Source of the DNA: Cladorhizidae sp. MBARI D1340-BT2
Lineage: Eukaryota > Porifera > Demospongiae > Poecilosclerida > Cladorhizidae
Length of the DNA stretch: 64,000 bases
Direction of reading: 5' to 3'
Assembly: GCA_028752905.1 (NCBI GenBank)
Contig: JAQNBH010000014.1
Location: 4,867,673-4,931,672, forward strand
Below are positions 23,310-33,850 of this stretch, piece after piece; position 1 is the stretch's first letter, and each line of letters opens with the position of its first letter. A model generated the notes under the pieces. That model made no database searches, had not been told where the DNA came from, and was given only the letters and a program-made list of their open reading frames with translations. The translations under genes were made by a program, and so were the position numbers.

Positions 23310-23830
23310 TTTAACTCTGCTAGGACTTTCCTCAGCATCTGTTTACCCATTGATCCTCTCCACCATATCATCGGTCTGCAGGTGGTATGAGGAGGTTCTA
23401 ATCACAAGTACCCCTAACATCTTATAGATACTTGAGCAACTTGCCTACCAAGTTGCTGCCAAACAATCTGTTAGCATATTTTCAGGGGGCCAAACATGCT
23501 GAAGAGTGCTTGAGCAACTTGCAGGGCTTCAGAGCTATAGCCAATGGTTAGTGGATGGTAGTGGGTACCATAGTCCATGAGCAACAAGATGAAGTGATGT
23601 CCTTCCACAGTCTTGGGTAACAATCTGTTAGCATATTTTCAGGTGGGCCAAACATGCTGAAGAGTGCTTGAGCAACTTTCTGGGTGTGGGAGGGCTTCAG
23701 AGCTATAGCCAATGGTTAGTGGATGGTAGTGGATACCATAGTCCATGAGCAACAAGATGAAGTGATGTCCTTCCACAGTCTTGGGTAAGGGAACGCCATA
23801 TTCATTATTAAAATTCCATAAAATTCATTT
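23310..23830 (-). pseudogene. Ty3/gypsy integrase core fragment with internal tandem duplication
   Basis: Reading down, the minus strand gives (frame-shifted) LPKTVEGHHFILLLMDYG and AQALFSMFGPPENMLTDC, then after a duplication GKLLKYL, RTSSYHLQTDDMVERINGxT. These are the DDE integrase blocks: the first Asp in the LLMDY segment, the second in LTDC, and the Glu in MVERING. The block between 23,464 and 23,788 is a tandem duplication of about 157-167 bp, so part of the core occurs twice. Stops and frameshifts make it inactive. It is in opposite orientation to the gypsy remnant at 18.9-21.3 kb. Confidence 0.8.
23464..23788. repeat. 157/167-bp tandem duplication in the integrase
   Basis: The block 'caatctgttagcatatttt' to 'cacagtcttgggtaa' at 23,464-23,620 is repeated at 23,621-23,788. 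The second copy has about 10 extra bases (ctgggtgtgg-like) and few substitutions, so the duplication is fairly young relative to the decay of the element. Confidence 0.9.
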
Positions 23831-23839
23831 TCCACCCGC

Positions 23840-24010
23840 GCGCTTGACCACGTACTTACATTTTAGCACCTAATGAGTAGGACTTCCTCTAGCCACTGGT
23901 GCTAATTTCAACTCTCTAGCACGTGGCAATCTGGAGATATTTATGTGGCAAATCAGGCATTCAGGTTTTGAGGCTCCCCCCACTTTAGCTCCAGGCTATA
24001 GTTATAATTT
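23840..24010. repeat. Family A repeat, interrupted by LINE insertion
   Basis: 'ttttagcacctaatgagtag' through 'ggcaatctggagatattt' to 'tagctccaggctatagttat' matches the foldback interior at 31.66-31.82 kb. The same 3' part (from ggcaatctgg) is repeated at 25,411-25,490. The LINE RT fragment begins right after this copy. Confidence 0.8.
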
Positions 24011-24099
24011 TTATATTTTTATTATTATTATAACATATGATACACATAATTATGATAAACAGGCACCTAATTAAGTATAATAATTATAATAATAAGTTT

Positions 24100-25395
24100 A
24101 TTAAATTTATATATCACACAAGGGTAGGTGTATGAGTATATACAGTGTACATAAGTATGAAGATGAGATTAGGTGGTATATACAAGTGGACAAGGAAATT
24201 ACAACTGAATCTATTAGGTTCATTGAGAGTGTTAAGGATGAATTGTGCAGATTTAATATCTCTAATGACTTTGGAACAAAAGTTATCTCGAATCGAGTAA
24301 TACTTACAGAAATGTGAACCATATTTTAAATTATAACCTAGAAATGTAAAACAAGAATTAGCAGATTTATATAATACATACTTAAATTTGATGGACATGT
24401 CTGTGAGGAGGAGAAAAGAGGAAGAGTGTTTCAAGGTTGTGTTGAATAAACCGTCTAAATTTGCAGTACGATGAACAATTCTTGTGTGTGAGCTGTAAGG
24501 CAATTTCCATATTCTTCTTAAAATCTTTTTTTACCAGTCCATTCAATGCTTTAGATGACAGTATCCAGAGAGCACTTCCATACAGTGACAAGCAGAAGTA
24601 ACGAAAGAGGTATGTTAGGACAATAGGAGAGAGGTTAGGGAAGGAACATAGCCATATCTTTACCTTTTGATAGAATATCCAAGTAAGCGACCACGGAAGA
24701 GAATAGATGTGTCCATTTTCAAGTTAGACAGATGAAAAAACTGTATAAACTGAGTCTTTGATGGGTTAAATTGAAGACCATGAGAGGAGGCATGTAGTTC
24801 ACATTCCTTAAGCATCAGCAGAGAGTGAAGGTGCCAATAGGACTATGTCGTCAGCGTATGCAAGACTACCAGCAAATTCTCCACCCCAGTAACAACCTAC
24901 ACCAGAATTTTTTAAAGAGTGAGCAAGAGAGTATCAAGATAAATGGAAAAAAGAACAGGGTAGAGCACTCCACCTTGCCTTACCCCATTGGAAACACCAA
25001 ATTTATTGGAGTATACATTATCCCAGCAGACTCTAAGTTCCTGACAAGAATACCATCTGGACAAAATCCTGACGACTAATTTTGGTAGACCTCTGTCAAT
25101 CAGCTTCTCGAAAAGTGTACTGTGCTGAACGAAGTCAAAAGCCTTAGATGCATCAAGGAAGCATGCAAAAACTGAGGAGCCACGTTGTAGATAGTGTGAA
25201 ATGACACACTTGACTACGCCAGAGCAAAGTGTAGTGGAAAGGCCAGGTTTGAAACCAAATTGAAGGTCAGAGGTTTTAAAACAACCATCAAATTGGATCA
25301 ATATACACCATTCCAAAACCTTGCTTAGTGTTGAGGCAAGAGCAATAGGCCTATAATCTATGAAAAATATCAAAAGAGAGCACATAGAGAGACCT
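24100..25395 (-). pseudogene. CR1/Jockey-like LINE reverse transcriptase, decayed
   Basis: Reading down from about 25,370, it gives DYRPIALASTLSKVLEWCIL, then LQFGFKPGLSTTLC. A catalytic block follows (FACFLDASKAFDFVQHSTLF) and then SNGVRQGGVLYPVLFSIYLD. After a frameshift near 24,915 comes GSLAYADDIVLLAPSLSAL with an intact YADD, then SHGLQFNPSKTQFIQF. The 3' coding end runs through NGLVKKDFKKNMEIALQLTH and KSANSCFTFLGYNLKYGS to about 24,110. This is a non-LTR RT, and the 5' part of the element is missing. The ORF1/endonuclease piece at 26.2-27.7 kb lies in the opposite orientation and may be a second copy of a related family. Confidence 0.88.
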
Positions 25396-25550
25396 ATCTT
25401 TTGAGGCATTTGGCAATCTGGAGATATTTATGTGGCAAATCAGGCATTCAGGTTTTGAGGTTCCCCCACTTTAGCTCCAGGCTATAGTTATATCTATGAA
25501 AAATATTTAAGTATCAAAAGAGAGCACATAGAGAGACCTATCTTTTGAGC
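25361..25550. repeat. Family A repeat: second half of split copy plus a duplicate
   Basis: 25,361-25,405 ('tatgaaaaatatcaaaagag' to 'acctatcttttgagg') continues the copy that stops at 24,010. A second, uninterrupted copy then follows from 25,411 ('ggcaatctggagatattt') to 25,548 ('acctatcttttgag'). This implies a tandem duplication of a 130-140-bp segment with the LINE fragment inside the first copy. Confidence 0.8.
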
Positions 25551-25781
25551 TATATATCAAGTCAATACGATAAAATTTGCAGAATCTATGGAGATAACCA
25601 CATTATTATTTTTTTAATGCAGCGGGGGTTTTTTCTCTCTCTTGCGGTACAATTTTTTAATGACGCGGTGTACACAAACCCACTCTCTTTCCTTCCGTGC
25701 GCGCGCCGGCCAGGGACTGTAGTTCGCCAGACTAATCAGAGTCAAGAAGATCCTCCATCCTTCCCTCACCCATGTTATAGA

Positions 25782-25863
25782 ATGTCCTGGCTCCTGGTCC
25801 AAACGTGCGGTTTCTTGCTCGTATTATTTTTCAGCAGAGCTGAATCTGGAACGTCAACTAAAG
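25782..25863 (+). CDS. Candidate first exon encoding a signal peptide
   Basis: ATG at 25,782 opens MSWLLVQTCGFLLVLFFS followed by RAESGTSTK, which has a hydrophobic core and a small-residue cleavage region typical of secretion signals. It is followed by a donor-like aag/gtgggt with GT at 25,864, leaving one base (phase 1). Upstream sequence is locally GC-rich (cgcgcgccggccagg). The last exon of the FAD oxidoreductase at 33,851 needs a phase 1 upstream exon, so the two could be joined across an intron of about 8 kb. This join is an inference. The exon could equally belong to another secreted protein or be chance. Confidence 0.4.
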
Positions 25864-25869
25864 GTGGGT

Positions 25870-26195
25870 TAGAAGGCAGCATAGCTATTTGCATTTATAT
25901 TATATACATAGCTATATCTATAGCTTTGTGTAGCTATTTGCATTTATATCTATATAGCTACCTCCTATCATGAAAATATTGGACCTAAAAAAAGTGGCCA
26001 GCCCAATCATTTTCTTCCCAGTCAAACAACATTTCCCCTGCCAAAACCAATTCGAGCATATTGCCCCCTACAGGTAAGTGGTTCTAAGTGGTAGAGAAGG
26101 CATGTATTTTGAAAATGATGCCTCCTGTAATGAAATCTCGTCATCTAGGTCATCTGACCTTGCTCTTTCTAATAAATCTTAGGCTAAGTCTATCA
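25870..26195. other. No gene recognised
   Basis: AT-rich text with 'tagctatttgcatttatat' repeated at 25,886 and 25,931. No coding feature was seen. Confidence 0.35.
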
Positions 26196-26199
26196 TACC

Positions 26200-27715
26200 G
26201 GCTCTTTTCAGAGCCAAACCTTGCTCATCAAATCTTTCTGTCATAAGGCTTCAGCTATCGTATACCTGTCTAGCAGTTGGCATTCATCCAGCCTGCCTCT
26301 TTCTTCATGCTTCTTCTTGAATGGTTGTCGCCATAGCCATCGTCTCCGCAATTCCTATGGTGCATCAAGTCTTTCTTACCCAGTGTCTACAGTTCTTCTA
26401 ATCCTCGCTGGTGACACCCAGGACCACCAAGTCAATTCATTTGTCCTGTGTGTGTGAGGATAAGATTGAAGACTCAACTCCTAAGTGTGATGGCCAAGAT
26501 GCCATCTTCTGTGGATGTCCCTGTAGCACTTGGCTTCATAGGAAGTGTGCAGGTCTTACCATATCAGCATTTCAAAGATACTGCCTCCTCTAACTCTTTC
26601 TTTTGCCATCAGTGTCAACTCCTGGCCCAGGAAAAGTCAATCAACTCCATGAAAGACTCCATCAAGCAACTAGCTGATCAGATATCTGTTCTAAGTAATC
26701 AACTCTCCACATCGAGTAACAGCCAAGTCTCACGTATCTCAAACCATCTGCTTCTGACACTAGTCTCTCTGCTGACCCACCTAACTCATCCCAACCAATC
26801 ACAAACCCTACATCGTACTCGGAAGCACTCTCTGCTCAACATCTAAGCATGGAAGCCAATGGCCAAAATCGTCCATCAGAACATTCGTCTGAAAGGAAGT
26901 TTAATTTAATTGTTTTTGGAGTTCAAATGATTCACCAGATTTCTCAGAAAAGAGTGACCTTGAAAATGTGGCATCTAATATTGATCCTTTGATCAAGGCT
27001 AGTGTGATCAGAGACCACCATCGTCTGGGTAAGTACCACCCAGAATTGACTCGTCAAAGACTATCTTGGTAAAGTTGAATCGTACCTCAAGAAGTTGTGA
27101 ATCTATAATATACTTTACAAAAGGAAAGGACTAAAGTCCCCCTCCCCCCCCTTTCATCAAGCCAGACCTCACTCCACCTGAGAGGTGTGGAATCAATTCT
27201 ACTCAAGGAACGCTGGTCCCTCATCAGTTCAGGTTTGAATAGAAATTGCATAAATATACGAGGTAAATGTATTTTGGTCCAAAGATCAGCATATCAAGAC
27301 TCAATTAGTCCACTCGAACCCAAATTCATCAACACCTTTAAGCTCAAATCCTACTTCATCAACACCTGTAGCCTCCCTCTCATCCAATCTTGACTACGAC
27401 TCCATCCCAACTGGGAGCTCTTTCTCACCCGCCCTAAATATCTCCTCTCCCTTAACTACCCTTCATGACTATACAAATATGCACTTACAATGCACGTAGT
27501 CTAGTAAATAAGCTTGCACTCTTGTGTGTGTGCTCCTCTTCCTTCACAATCATATGCATCACAGAATCCTGGCTCTATAACGCCATCTGTAACTCTGAAA
27601 TTCTTCCTACTAGTTACTCTATTTTACGTAAAGATCGAGGTTCAAGGGATGGCATTGTTTTGGTGGCACTTGATGAATCAGTACCTATTATTGTGCTGTG
27701 CATGGTTTAACTGTG
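26200..27715 (+). mobile_element. LINE ORF1 (PHD-like finger) and truncated endonuclease
   Basis: ORF1 starts around 26,430 with a Cys/His cluster of the PHD-like type (SVCEDKIEDSTPKC-like, DAIFCGCPCSTWLHRKCAGL, then FFCHQCQLLAQEK in a shifted frame). It is followed by a coiled-coil-like stretch (INSMKDSIKQLADQISVLSN). Its C-terminal part appears at 27,187-27,300 (ESILLKERWSLISSGLNRN, CINIRGKCILVQR). The endonuclease begins at 27,465: ICTYNARSLVNKLALL, TIICITESWLY, EILPTSYSILRKDRGSRDG. These match the N-terminal APE-type motifs, with the catalytic Asn and Glu regions. It is cut off near 27,715, so the RT is missing. There are several frameshifts. The layout (PHD ORF1, then APE-EN) is that of CR1-like elements. 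Confidence 0.85.
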
Positions 27716-27839
27716 CTCCCGCTGCTCATACTCACGAATAAATTCATTTGCAGTTGTTATCATGTCCAACTTGTCAGTAAGCTCTTTGTATACATGTAAA
27801 ATCATAAGACGACTGAGATGCTGCTGGGTCACAGTAGAT

Positions 27840-28926
27840 CATTTATTCCTACAAAGGGCACTCACTAGCTGCATTTGTAGCAGGCATGGTATTAGCATCA
27901 ATTCTGTCAACCTTGCATAAGCTAACAAAGTCTTCCTGCACTTCAAACTTGTTATCAACCCAGCGAAAACACAGAGCAACTTGTTCAGAATTACCCACAT
28001 TGATGTTTCATCAACCATGTTGGTATAAAAGTGACTCTTCTGAACAGACAATGGTAATTTGCAAAGAATTACTCACATTGATGTTTCATCAACCATGACA
28101 GTATAGTAGTGACTCTTCTGAACAGACAATGCTAATTTGCAAAGAATTACTCACATTGATGTTTCATCAACCATGACAGTATAGTAGCGACTCTTCTGAA
28201 CAGACAATGCTAATTTGCAAAGAATTACTCACATTGATTCGTCAACCATGACAGTGTAGAAGTGACTCTCTGTGAACAGACAATGCTAACTTGCAAAGAA
28301 TCATGATTGCCATCATTTTCAACATTTCATTCTGCATCTCTCCGAAGTGTATTATCTGTTTTCTTCTTTATCCAATCAGTAATTCTGCCATCTTCTTCAG
28401 CATGCAGATTCAGTAACTGAGTTTAGTTTGAATCAGACAGTGCCACTGCCATGAAGAGGAAGATCTTGCCTAGCCAGATATTTCAAAGATGACAACATTT
28501 TTAGGAAGTACTGGTGTCTCTCAAGTCTCTCCTGAGCAAACTGTGAAGACAAACTCTCACCTGTGTCTTGTGTTGTTGTGGGTGGAGAGATTTTCTTGAG
28601 TGCAGCATCCTTATGGCAGGTACTCATCTCATGATTGAAAAACCTCACAGTAGCATCTTTCCAATTAGTGCACCCAGTAGAAATATAAGAATAATCTAGG
28701 TTAATTACAGAGTGAAGCTTGTTCTCCAAGTATGCTCGGATACACACAAAGCAAAAACCTACATCTTCTTCATCATAATGCAGCCACAAAAAAATTTGAA
28801 AACTACGGCGGTTGAAATAATCTCTTAACCTTCTGCTTATCAAATTTTCTCGTAGGAAAATTGAATTGTAGGGGGTGATGAGGTGTTTCTCCCAAGCTTA
28901 GCTTTCTTGTGCTTAGACATAGCCAT
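27840..28926 (-). pseudogene. TTF-type hAT transposase, N-terminal part
   Basis: The likely original start at 28,926 reads MAMSKHKKAKLGRNTSSPP. A TTF-type zinc finger follows (KRLFQ..; LWLHYDEEDVGFCFVCIRAY, ENKLHSV, YISTGCTNWKDATVRFFNHE, CHKDAALK). Next are LSSQFAQERLERHQYFLKML and KYLARQDLPLHGSGTV. The start of the catalytic region (MVDETS) and FRWVDNKFEVQEDF-like text run down to about 27,840. It is ZMYM1-like. The C-terminal half is absent here. The hAT piece at 4.9-6.1 kb is the complementary half of a similar family. An internal 78-bp tandem repeat and frameshifts break it. Confidence 0.85.
28003..28314. repeat. 78-bp tandem repeat, 4 copies, in hAT coding sequence
   Basis: 'atgtttcatcaaccatg' recurs at 28,003, 28,081 and 28,159, and a variant (attcgtcaaccatg) at 28,237. 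Each unit is exactly 78 bases and includes 'gaacagacaatgctaatttg'. 78 is a multiple of three, but units contain stops in the hAT frame. Confidence 0.92.
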
Positions 28927-28962
28927 GATTGCTAGCTAGTGCTGTGGCAGCTGGAATTACTA

Positions 28963-29094
28963 GAGTGGAGCATTAGCATGAGGTGCTGTCACTGGCTGTT
29001 TGGTATGAGTGGAGCATTAGCATGAGGTGCTGTCACTGGCTGTTTGGTATGAGTGGAGCATTAGCATGAGGTACTGTCACTGGCTGTTTGGTAG
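28963..29094. repeat. 44-bp tandem repeat, 3 copies
   Basis: 'gagtggagcattagcatg' begins at 28,963, 29,007 and 29,051, each followed by 'aggtgctgtcactggctg'. It lies immediately upstream of the TTF-hAT start. Confidence 0.92.
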
Positions 29095-29449
29095 GTAATA
29101 AAAATATGTGTACCCTTTGAGGTGGAGGGGGTGAGGTGTCATGAAAAAGTGTACTTTTTGTACACTTATTAAAATAGTGATAATTGTGAAGGCCCCTAAG
29201 TATGTTTGACCATAATGTGCATAAGATTGTGAAATCATCCCTCATGACACAGGTACCTGGAATGTGCCCTCAAAATACACCCTGCAAGTCTTATTGCCAT
29301 CAATAGCTGGAAACTCATTTATGGACGGCAAAAATTTCCACACGGCAAGTGTATCAGAAACCATCCAATCCTGAACAGGGATTCAAACCCTGTGTGTTGG
29401 TTGCTTAGACACTAGCATTCTAGCATTTCAACATTCACACCCATCCACC

Positions 29450-29464
29450 CATTAACACACACAA

Positions 29465-29497
<33 letters not shown>

Positions 29498-29524
29498 CAA
29501 ACACACATGCACACACACACACAA
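29450..29524. repeat. (AC)n microsatellite
   Basis: ACAC runs at 29,456-29,490 and 29,499-29,523 are separated by 'atatatacaa'. Confidence 0.95.
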
Positions 29525-29525
29525 G

Positions 29526-30645
29526 ACAAAAGGGTTTGGGGGATAGTCACAGATGAGTATCTCTCTATATCCTTGAATGGTAATAGTAGTATGAGTACAC
29601 AGTGGGATTGTTGGAGGGACATCACTGCAGTGTTGCATCTTTGTATATACCCTATAATATATAGTGATATAATTACTCTGCTGCATTTGTCTTAGAACAA
29701 TGTTACTCTATCAATACTTTGCTGTATGAACAACATTAGGATATGGTAGAATGAATGTAGCTTAGTATCCAGCATATTACACGTTACATTTTCAATACTA
29801 TTGTAATAGTGGTATTGTATCAGCGAGTAGTGCCCCCATTATTGGTTTGACCCACATTTTGATGGCCAAAGCTCATATATGAGCTAAAACTCACATCTGT
29901 TTCTTAGTAGCCTAGGTGATGTATCTAGTTCTGAAAACACTTACATCATGCCATGAACCCTAAGGACTCCTAAAAACAATAATAATTATAATTTATGTGG
30001 AAAAAAAACCTTGAAACTTGTCTTGAAGGACCCTCTATGTATAAATATATCTATCTTTTTTTAACATAATATTTGTATTCATATAATAGCATAACACAAT
30101 TTCTGTAACAGGAGACTCCAAGTGCCTTTAATGACTATAGATTGCGGGGAAATATCGTTGGGTTGGTGTGACTGGGAGGTTTGTTGAGGATATTACGTGC
30201 TGAGTCTGCAAAGAATGGAATGATCAGTTGATTTATTGAGTATCTTCTATAATAAAGAAGGAAGCACACTCTGTAAGTGTACGTTAGAAATAAACGTGGT
30301 AGAGAATATATACACCAAGTTTGGTTAGTTCTATGCTTGAGATTATCCTTGCACAATTTGGATGATCAACAACAACAGATAATAATATAATTAAAATAAT
30401 TGTAAATATATATATTTATACTACATCACGTGATCTGTGGCTAATCTGATTGGTTAATAACTGTAGGTTACATAGGCGCGTACACTTTTAACTGCATGTA
30501 GTTTAGCGCATGCGCAATGTAGTATAAGTAAGATAGCCTATACATATATATACTGTAGCAATGTAGACACGAAAAGGTGAAAGTATAGCGTCATCTAACT
30601 TGTGGTCTACATGGGTTGGTTTGTCTGTTTTGAGTCCATTATTGT
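29526..30645. other. No gene recognised
   Basis: AT-rich. No coding signature was seen on either strand. A (TA)-rich stretch lies at about 30,405-30,420. Confidence 0.4.
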
Positions 30646-30654
30646 GAAGATATT

Positions 30655-31345
30655 TTGTTCATTCACTCCTTTAACCCTTCTCAAGTGTTCATTCACTCTC
30701 CCTTTAACCCTTATCAAGTGTTCATTCTCTCCTCCTTTAACCCTTCTCAAGTGTTCATTCTCTCCCCCTTTAACCCTTCTCAAGTGTTCATTCACTCCCA
30801 TCTTTTAACCCTTCTCAAGTGTTCATTCACTCCCATCTTTTAACCCTTCTCAAGTGTTCATTCACTCCTCCTTTAACCCTTCTCAAGTGTTCATTCTCTC
30901 CCATCTTTTAACCCTTCTCAAGTGTTCATTCACTCCCATCTTTTAACCCTTCTCAAGTGTTCATTCACTCCTCCTTTAACCCTTCTCAAGTGTTCATTCT
31001 CTCCCATCTTTTAACCCTTCTCAAGTGTTCATTCACTCCCATCTTTTAACCCTTCTCAAGTGTTCATTCACTCTTCCTTTAACCCTTCAAGTGTTCATTC
31101 TCTCCCCCTTTAACCCTTCTCAAGTGTTCATTCACTACCATCTTTTTACCCTTCTCAAGTATTTATTCTCTCCCCCTTTAACCCTTCTCAAGTGTTTCAC
31201 TCCCTCTTTAACCCTTCTTGAGTGTTCATTCACTCCCATTTTTAACCCTTCTCAAGTGTTTATTCACTCCCCCTTTTAACCCTTCTCAAGTGTTCATTCA
31301 CTTTCATCTTTTAACCCTTCTCAAGTGTTCATTCACTCCTACCAA
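30655..31345. repeat. 33-36-bp minisatellite (CTTTAACCCTTCTCAAGTGTTCATT), left block
   Basis: About 20 units of 'aacccttctcaagtgttcat' plus a variable spacer (tcactcccatctttt, tctctcccccttt, tcactcctccttt). The unit length varies from about 30 to 36. Protein-like frames (SFTPPLTLLKC and similar) are artefacts. The array resumes at 32,285 after the foldback element. Confidence 0.95.
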
Positions 31346-32130
31346 GTGAATCACCCCTCAAACTCGAAGAACCACCTTCCAACATCAAGTCTTGAATGGC
31401 GATGACAACTGCGATTGATGAGCTCTACAAACACTACAGATTAAAAGGGACTTATGTTCATGTGAAGTGTGTCTACTAACAAAACCTAGTGCTTACAAGA
31501 CTTTGGAGCTCCATAGATCCTGCACACTTCACTGTATGAACCAGATATATAGCTCAAATGATAGATCTCTCTGTGTGCTCTCTATTAAAATGTCGCATAT
31601 GTATAACTATGCTAAAGTTATGGGAATTTTTTTCAACACCTGCGCTTGCCTACTTTGTCATGTTTTAGCACCTAATGAATATGCTGGTTTTGTAGAGTAG
31701 GGCTTCTCTAGCCACAGATAACAATTTCAACTGCTAGCACTTTCCAATCTGGAACCACAACTACTGCCAGTTCAGGCACTCAGATTTTGAGGAACCCCCA
31801 CTTTGGCTGCATATAACTTAGTATAGTTATACTTGTGCAACTTTCTTTCTTTTTATATCAAAAGAGAGCACACGGAGAGGTCTATCATTTGAGATATATA
31901 TCTAGCTCATACAATGAAGTGTACAGAATCTATGGATCTCCAAAGTCTTGTAATCTCAAGGTTCTGTATTTTATAATTTAGACCCCCTTCACATGAACAT
32001 AAGTCCACTTTAAAAATATGTATTAATTAATCTGTAGTGTTTTTACAGTTCTGTCAATCTTGTTAAAGACTTGATGCTGGAAAGTAGTTGCTCAAGGAGT
32101 TTGAGGGATGATTTCACTTCACATTCCAAT
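31345..32130. mobile_element. Large foldback/MITE-like element (family A) inside the minisatellite
   Basis: The left arm (31,345-31,600) and right arm (31,850-32,130) are inverted copies. 'cccctcaaactcgaagaa' pairs with 'ttgctcaaggagtttgaggg', 'ccaacatcaagtctt' with 'aagacttgatgctgg', 'acactacagatta' with 'taatctgtagtgt', and 'ggacttatgttcatgtgaag' with its complement at about 31,987-32,006. The unpaired centre (31,600-31,850) has no coding sequence. Fragments of the element occur at 1-185, 23.8-24.0, 25.4-25.5 and 36.7-36.8 kb, so it has been mobile. The class is unknown. Confidence 0.8.
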
Positions 32131-32284
32131 CTGCAGTTCCAAAAGATAAACGTGTATAGCAAAACAAAAACTACCACCAGAAAGCATCTGCACTGGCTAC
32201 ATTTTATCAGAACCTTAGCATGGATGTGTGCAAGGCTATGGTGCTTTAAATAAACCACAATAAACCACATGTTTTACACTCATG

Positions 32285-32665
32285 TCCCCCCACCCCCTTC
32301 TCAAGTGTTCACTCACTCCCACCTTTAACCCTTCTCAAGTGTTCATTCACTCCGACCTTTAACCCTTCTTAGTGTTCATTCACTCCCCTTTAAGCCTTCT
32401 CAACTTTTCATTCACCCCTTTTAACCCTTCTCAAGTGTTCATTCACTCCATTTTAACCCCCTCAAGTGTTCATTACCCATTTTAACCCTTCTCAAGTGTT
32501 CATTCACTCCCACCTTTAACCCTTCTCAAGTGTTCATTCTCTCCCCCCTTTAACCCTTCTCAAGTGTTCATTCACTCCCACCTTTAACCCTTCTCAAATG
32601 TCCATTCACTCCCCATTTTAACCCTTCTCAAGTGTTCATTACCCATTTTAAGCCTTCTCGAGTGA
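32285..32665. repeat. 33-36-bp minisatellite, right block
   Basis: About 11 units of the same 'aacccttctcaagtgttcat' repeat as at 30,655-31,345. It is more variable, with several shortened units (for example 'attacccattttaaccc'). Confidence 0.95.
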
Positions 32666-32669
32666 CATA

Positions 32670-33850
32670 ATATATACTGATGAGTAAGGAATGAAAGGGC
32701 AATGCATTCTTCCTCTAATAAATATCCTCCTTAGATTAAAAGGTTTCTCTAGTGCTGGGTAGCAGTGGCTCAGCCAAGGTGAGAGTTGCTGGTGGTGGTG
32801 GAGGGGGTATAGAGCAACAGAGTTGAAAGGATAAAAAGCAAACAATCATGTCAAAAGAGATATTTGACTTCAAAGCCTGTGTAGTTGTGTATGTATGTAG
32901 CTTGTGGTTAGTAGAGCTGTGGTGAGGCTTATCAGCAGCTTGCAGGATCTAGCACAAAACTTGCACAAACCTGCTAGATCCTTCTGCTGCAAGATTGATC
33001 CTGCACCCTTTGATGTGTGTTTGTGATTGTGCAGGATTCTGCAGCTGTGTCTATATACTAGCTACTGTCTGTTCTGTTCTTTGCATATTCTTTGTTAGCT
33101 CTTACTGAGTCTGTCCATCTGAGTTGTGTTCTGTTTTCATTGCTACTGTATATAATAATAATTTGACTACATTATTGGATATTCATTGCAACTACCTTCG
33201 AAACCTCGGCGATGATATCACAATATTGCATAATTATATAATATATACTATAGAGCAACAGAGTTTAAGGGTAAGAAGTAGATGGTGATATTGAAAGTAA
33301 TATATAATATTCTATTCAATGAAACAAATTTTATGTCTATGTTCATGGGAATAAATAAATTCATTACCAATAAGTTAGGACCAGAATGCCTTAATACACA
33401 TATTAAAGTGATGATCAAGTTGAGCCATAGTTGATAGATATGTTTATAGGATGCCTAATGATTTTACATATGGTACATTTGTTGTTGACATGACAAAGAC
33501 AATGGCTTGAGAACAAAGCAGGGTGTCTCATTGATAGTAGAACTGGATCCGCTAGCAACAGAGACGGGCATATATAGTTAGTTAATTAGCTACACATACG
33601 ACATACACATTCATCTTTATTTAAGGATCTCTGTTCTAGGCTTGAAGAGCATAAAGAAACCATTTTCTACATCAAGCTAAACATTTTGTATGTACACGAT
33701 GAATAGCTTTAGCCATAGACTAAAGTGATTTTTCAACTCTGTAAGGGAGTGAAGTTGGGGCACCATGGCTCCCTCCCATGGTCCACTCTACTTCTCTGCT
33801 ATTACACTGTAAAATATGTTTCATGTGAATATTTCTTGTCTAATTTGCAG
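32670..33850. other. No exon confirmed; flank or intron of the FAD oxidoreductase gene
   Basis: The region ends in a strong acceptor (tttcttgtctaatttgcag) at 33,850. A possible donor 'ct/gtaagg' at 33,741 is in the right phase, but the frame before it has stops within about 20 bases. An ATG at 33,763 (MAPSHGPLYFS) has no phase-matching donor. At 32,940-33,010 a small inverted repeat pairs 'gcaggatctagca' with 'tgctagatccttctgc'. No tRNA was recognised. Confidence 0.4.

Noticed and set aside
24825..25079. 84-aa plus-strand frame
   Set aside because: Shadow of the LINE RT coded on the opposite strand.
30602..31279. Repetitive frames across the AACCCTTCTCAAGTG array
   Set aside because: Minisatellite artefacts. 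The unit length varies and frames do not persist.
31428..32045. CACTA-type DNA transposon ends (CACTACAG...CTGTAGTG)
   Set aside because: The termini look CACTA-like, but the inverted similarity continues outward by about 80 bases on both sides and no target-site duplication is seen, so these are not the true ends.
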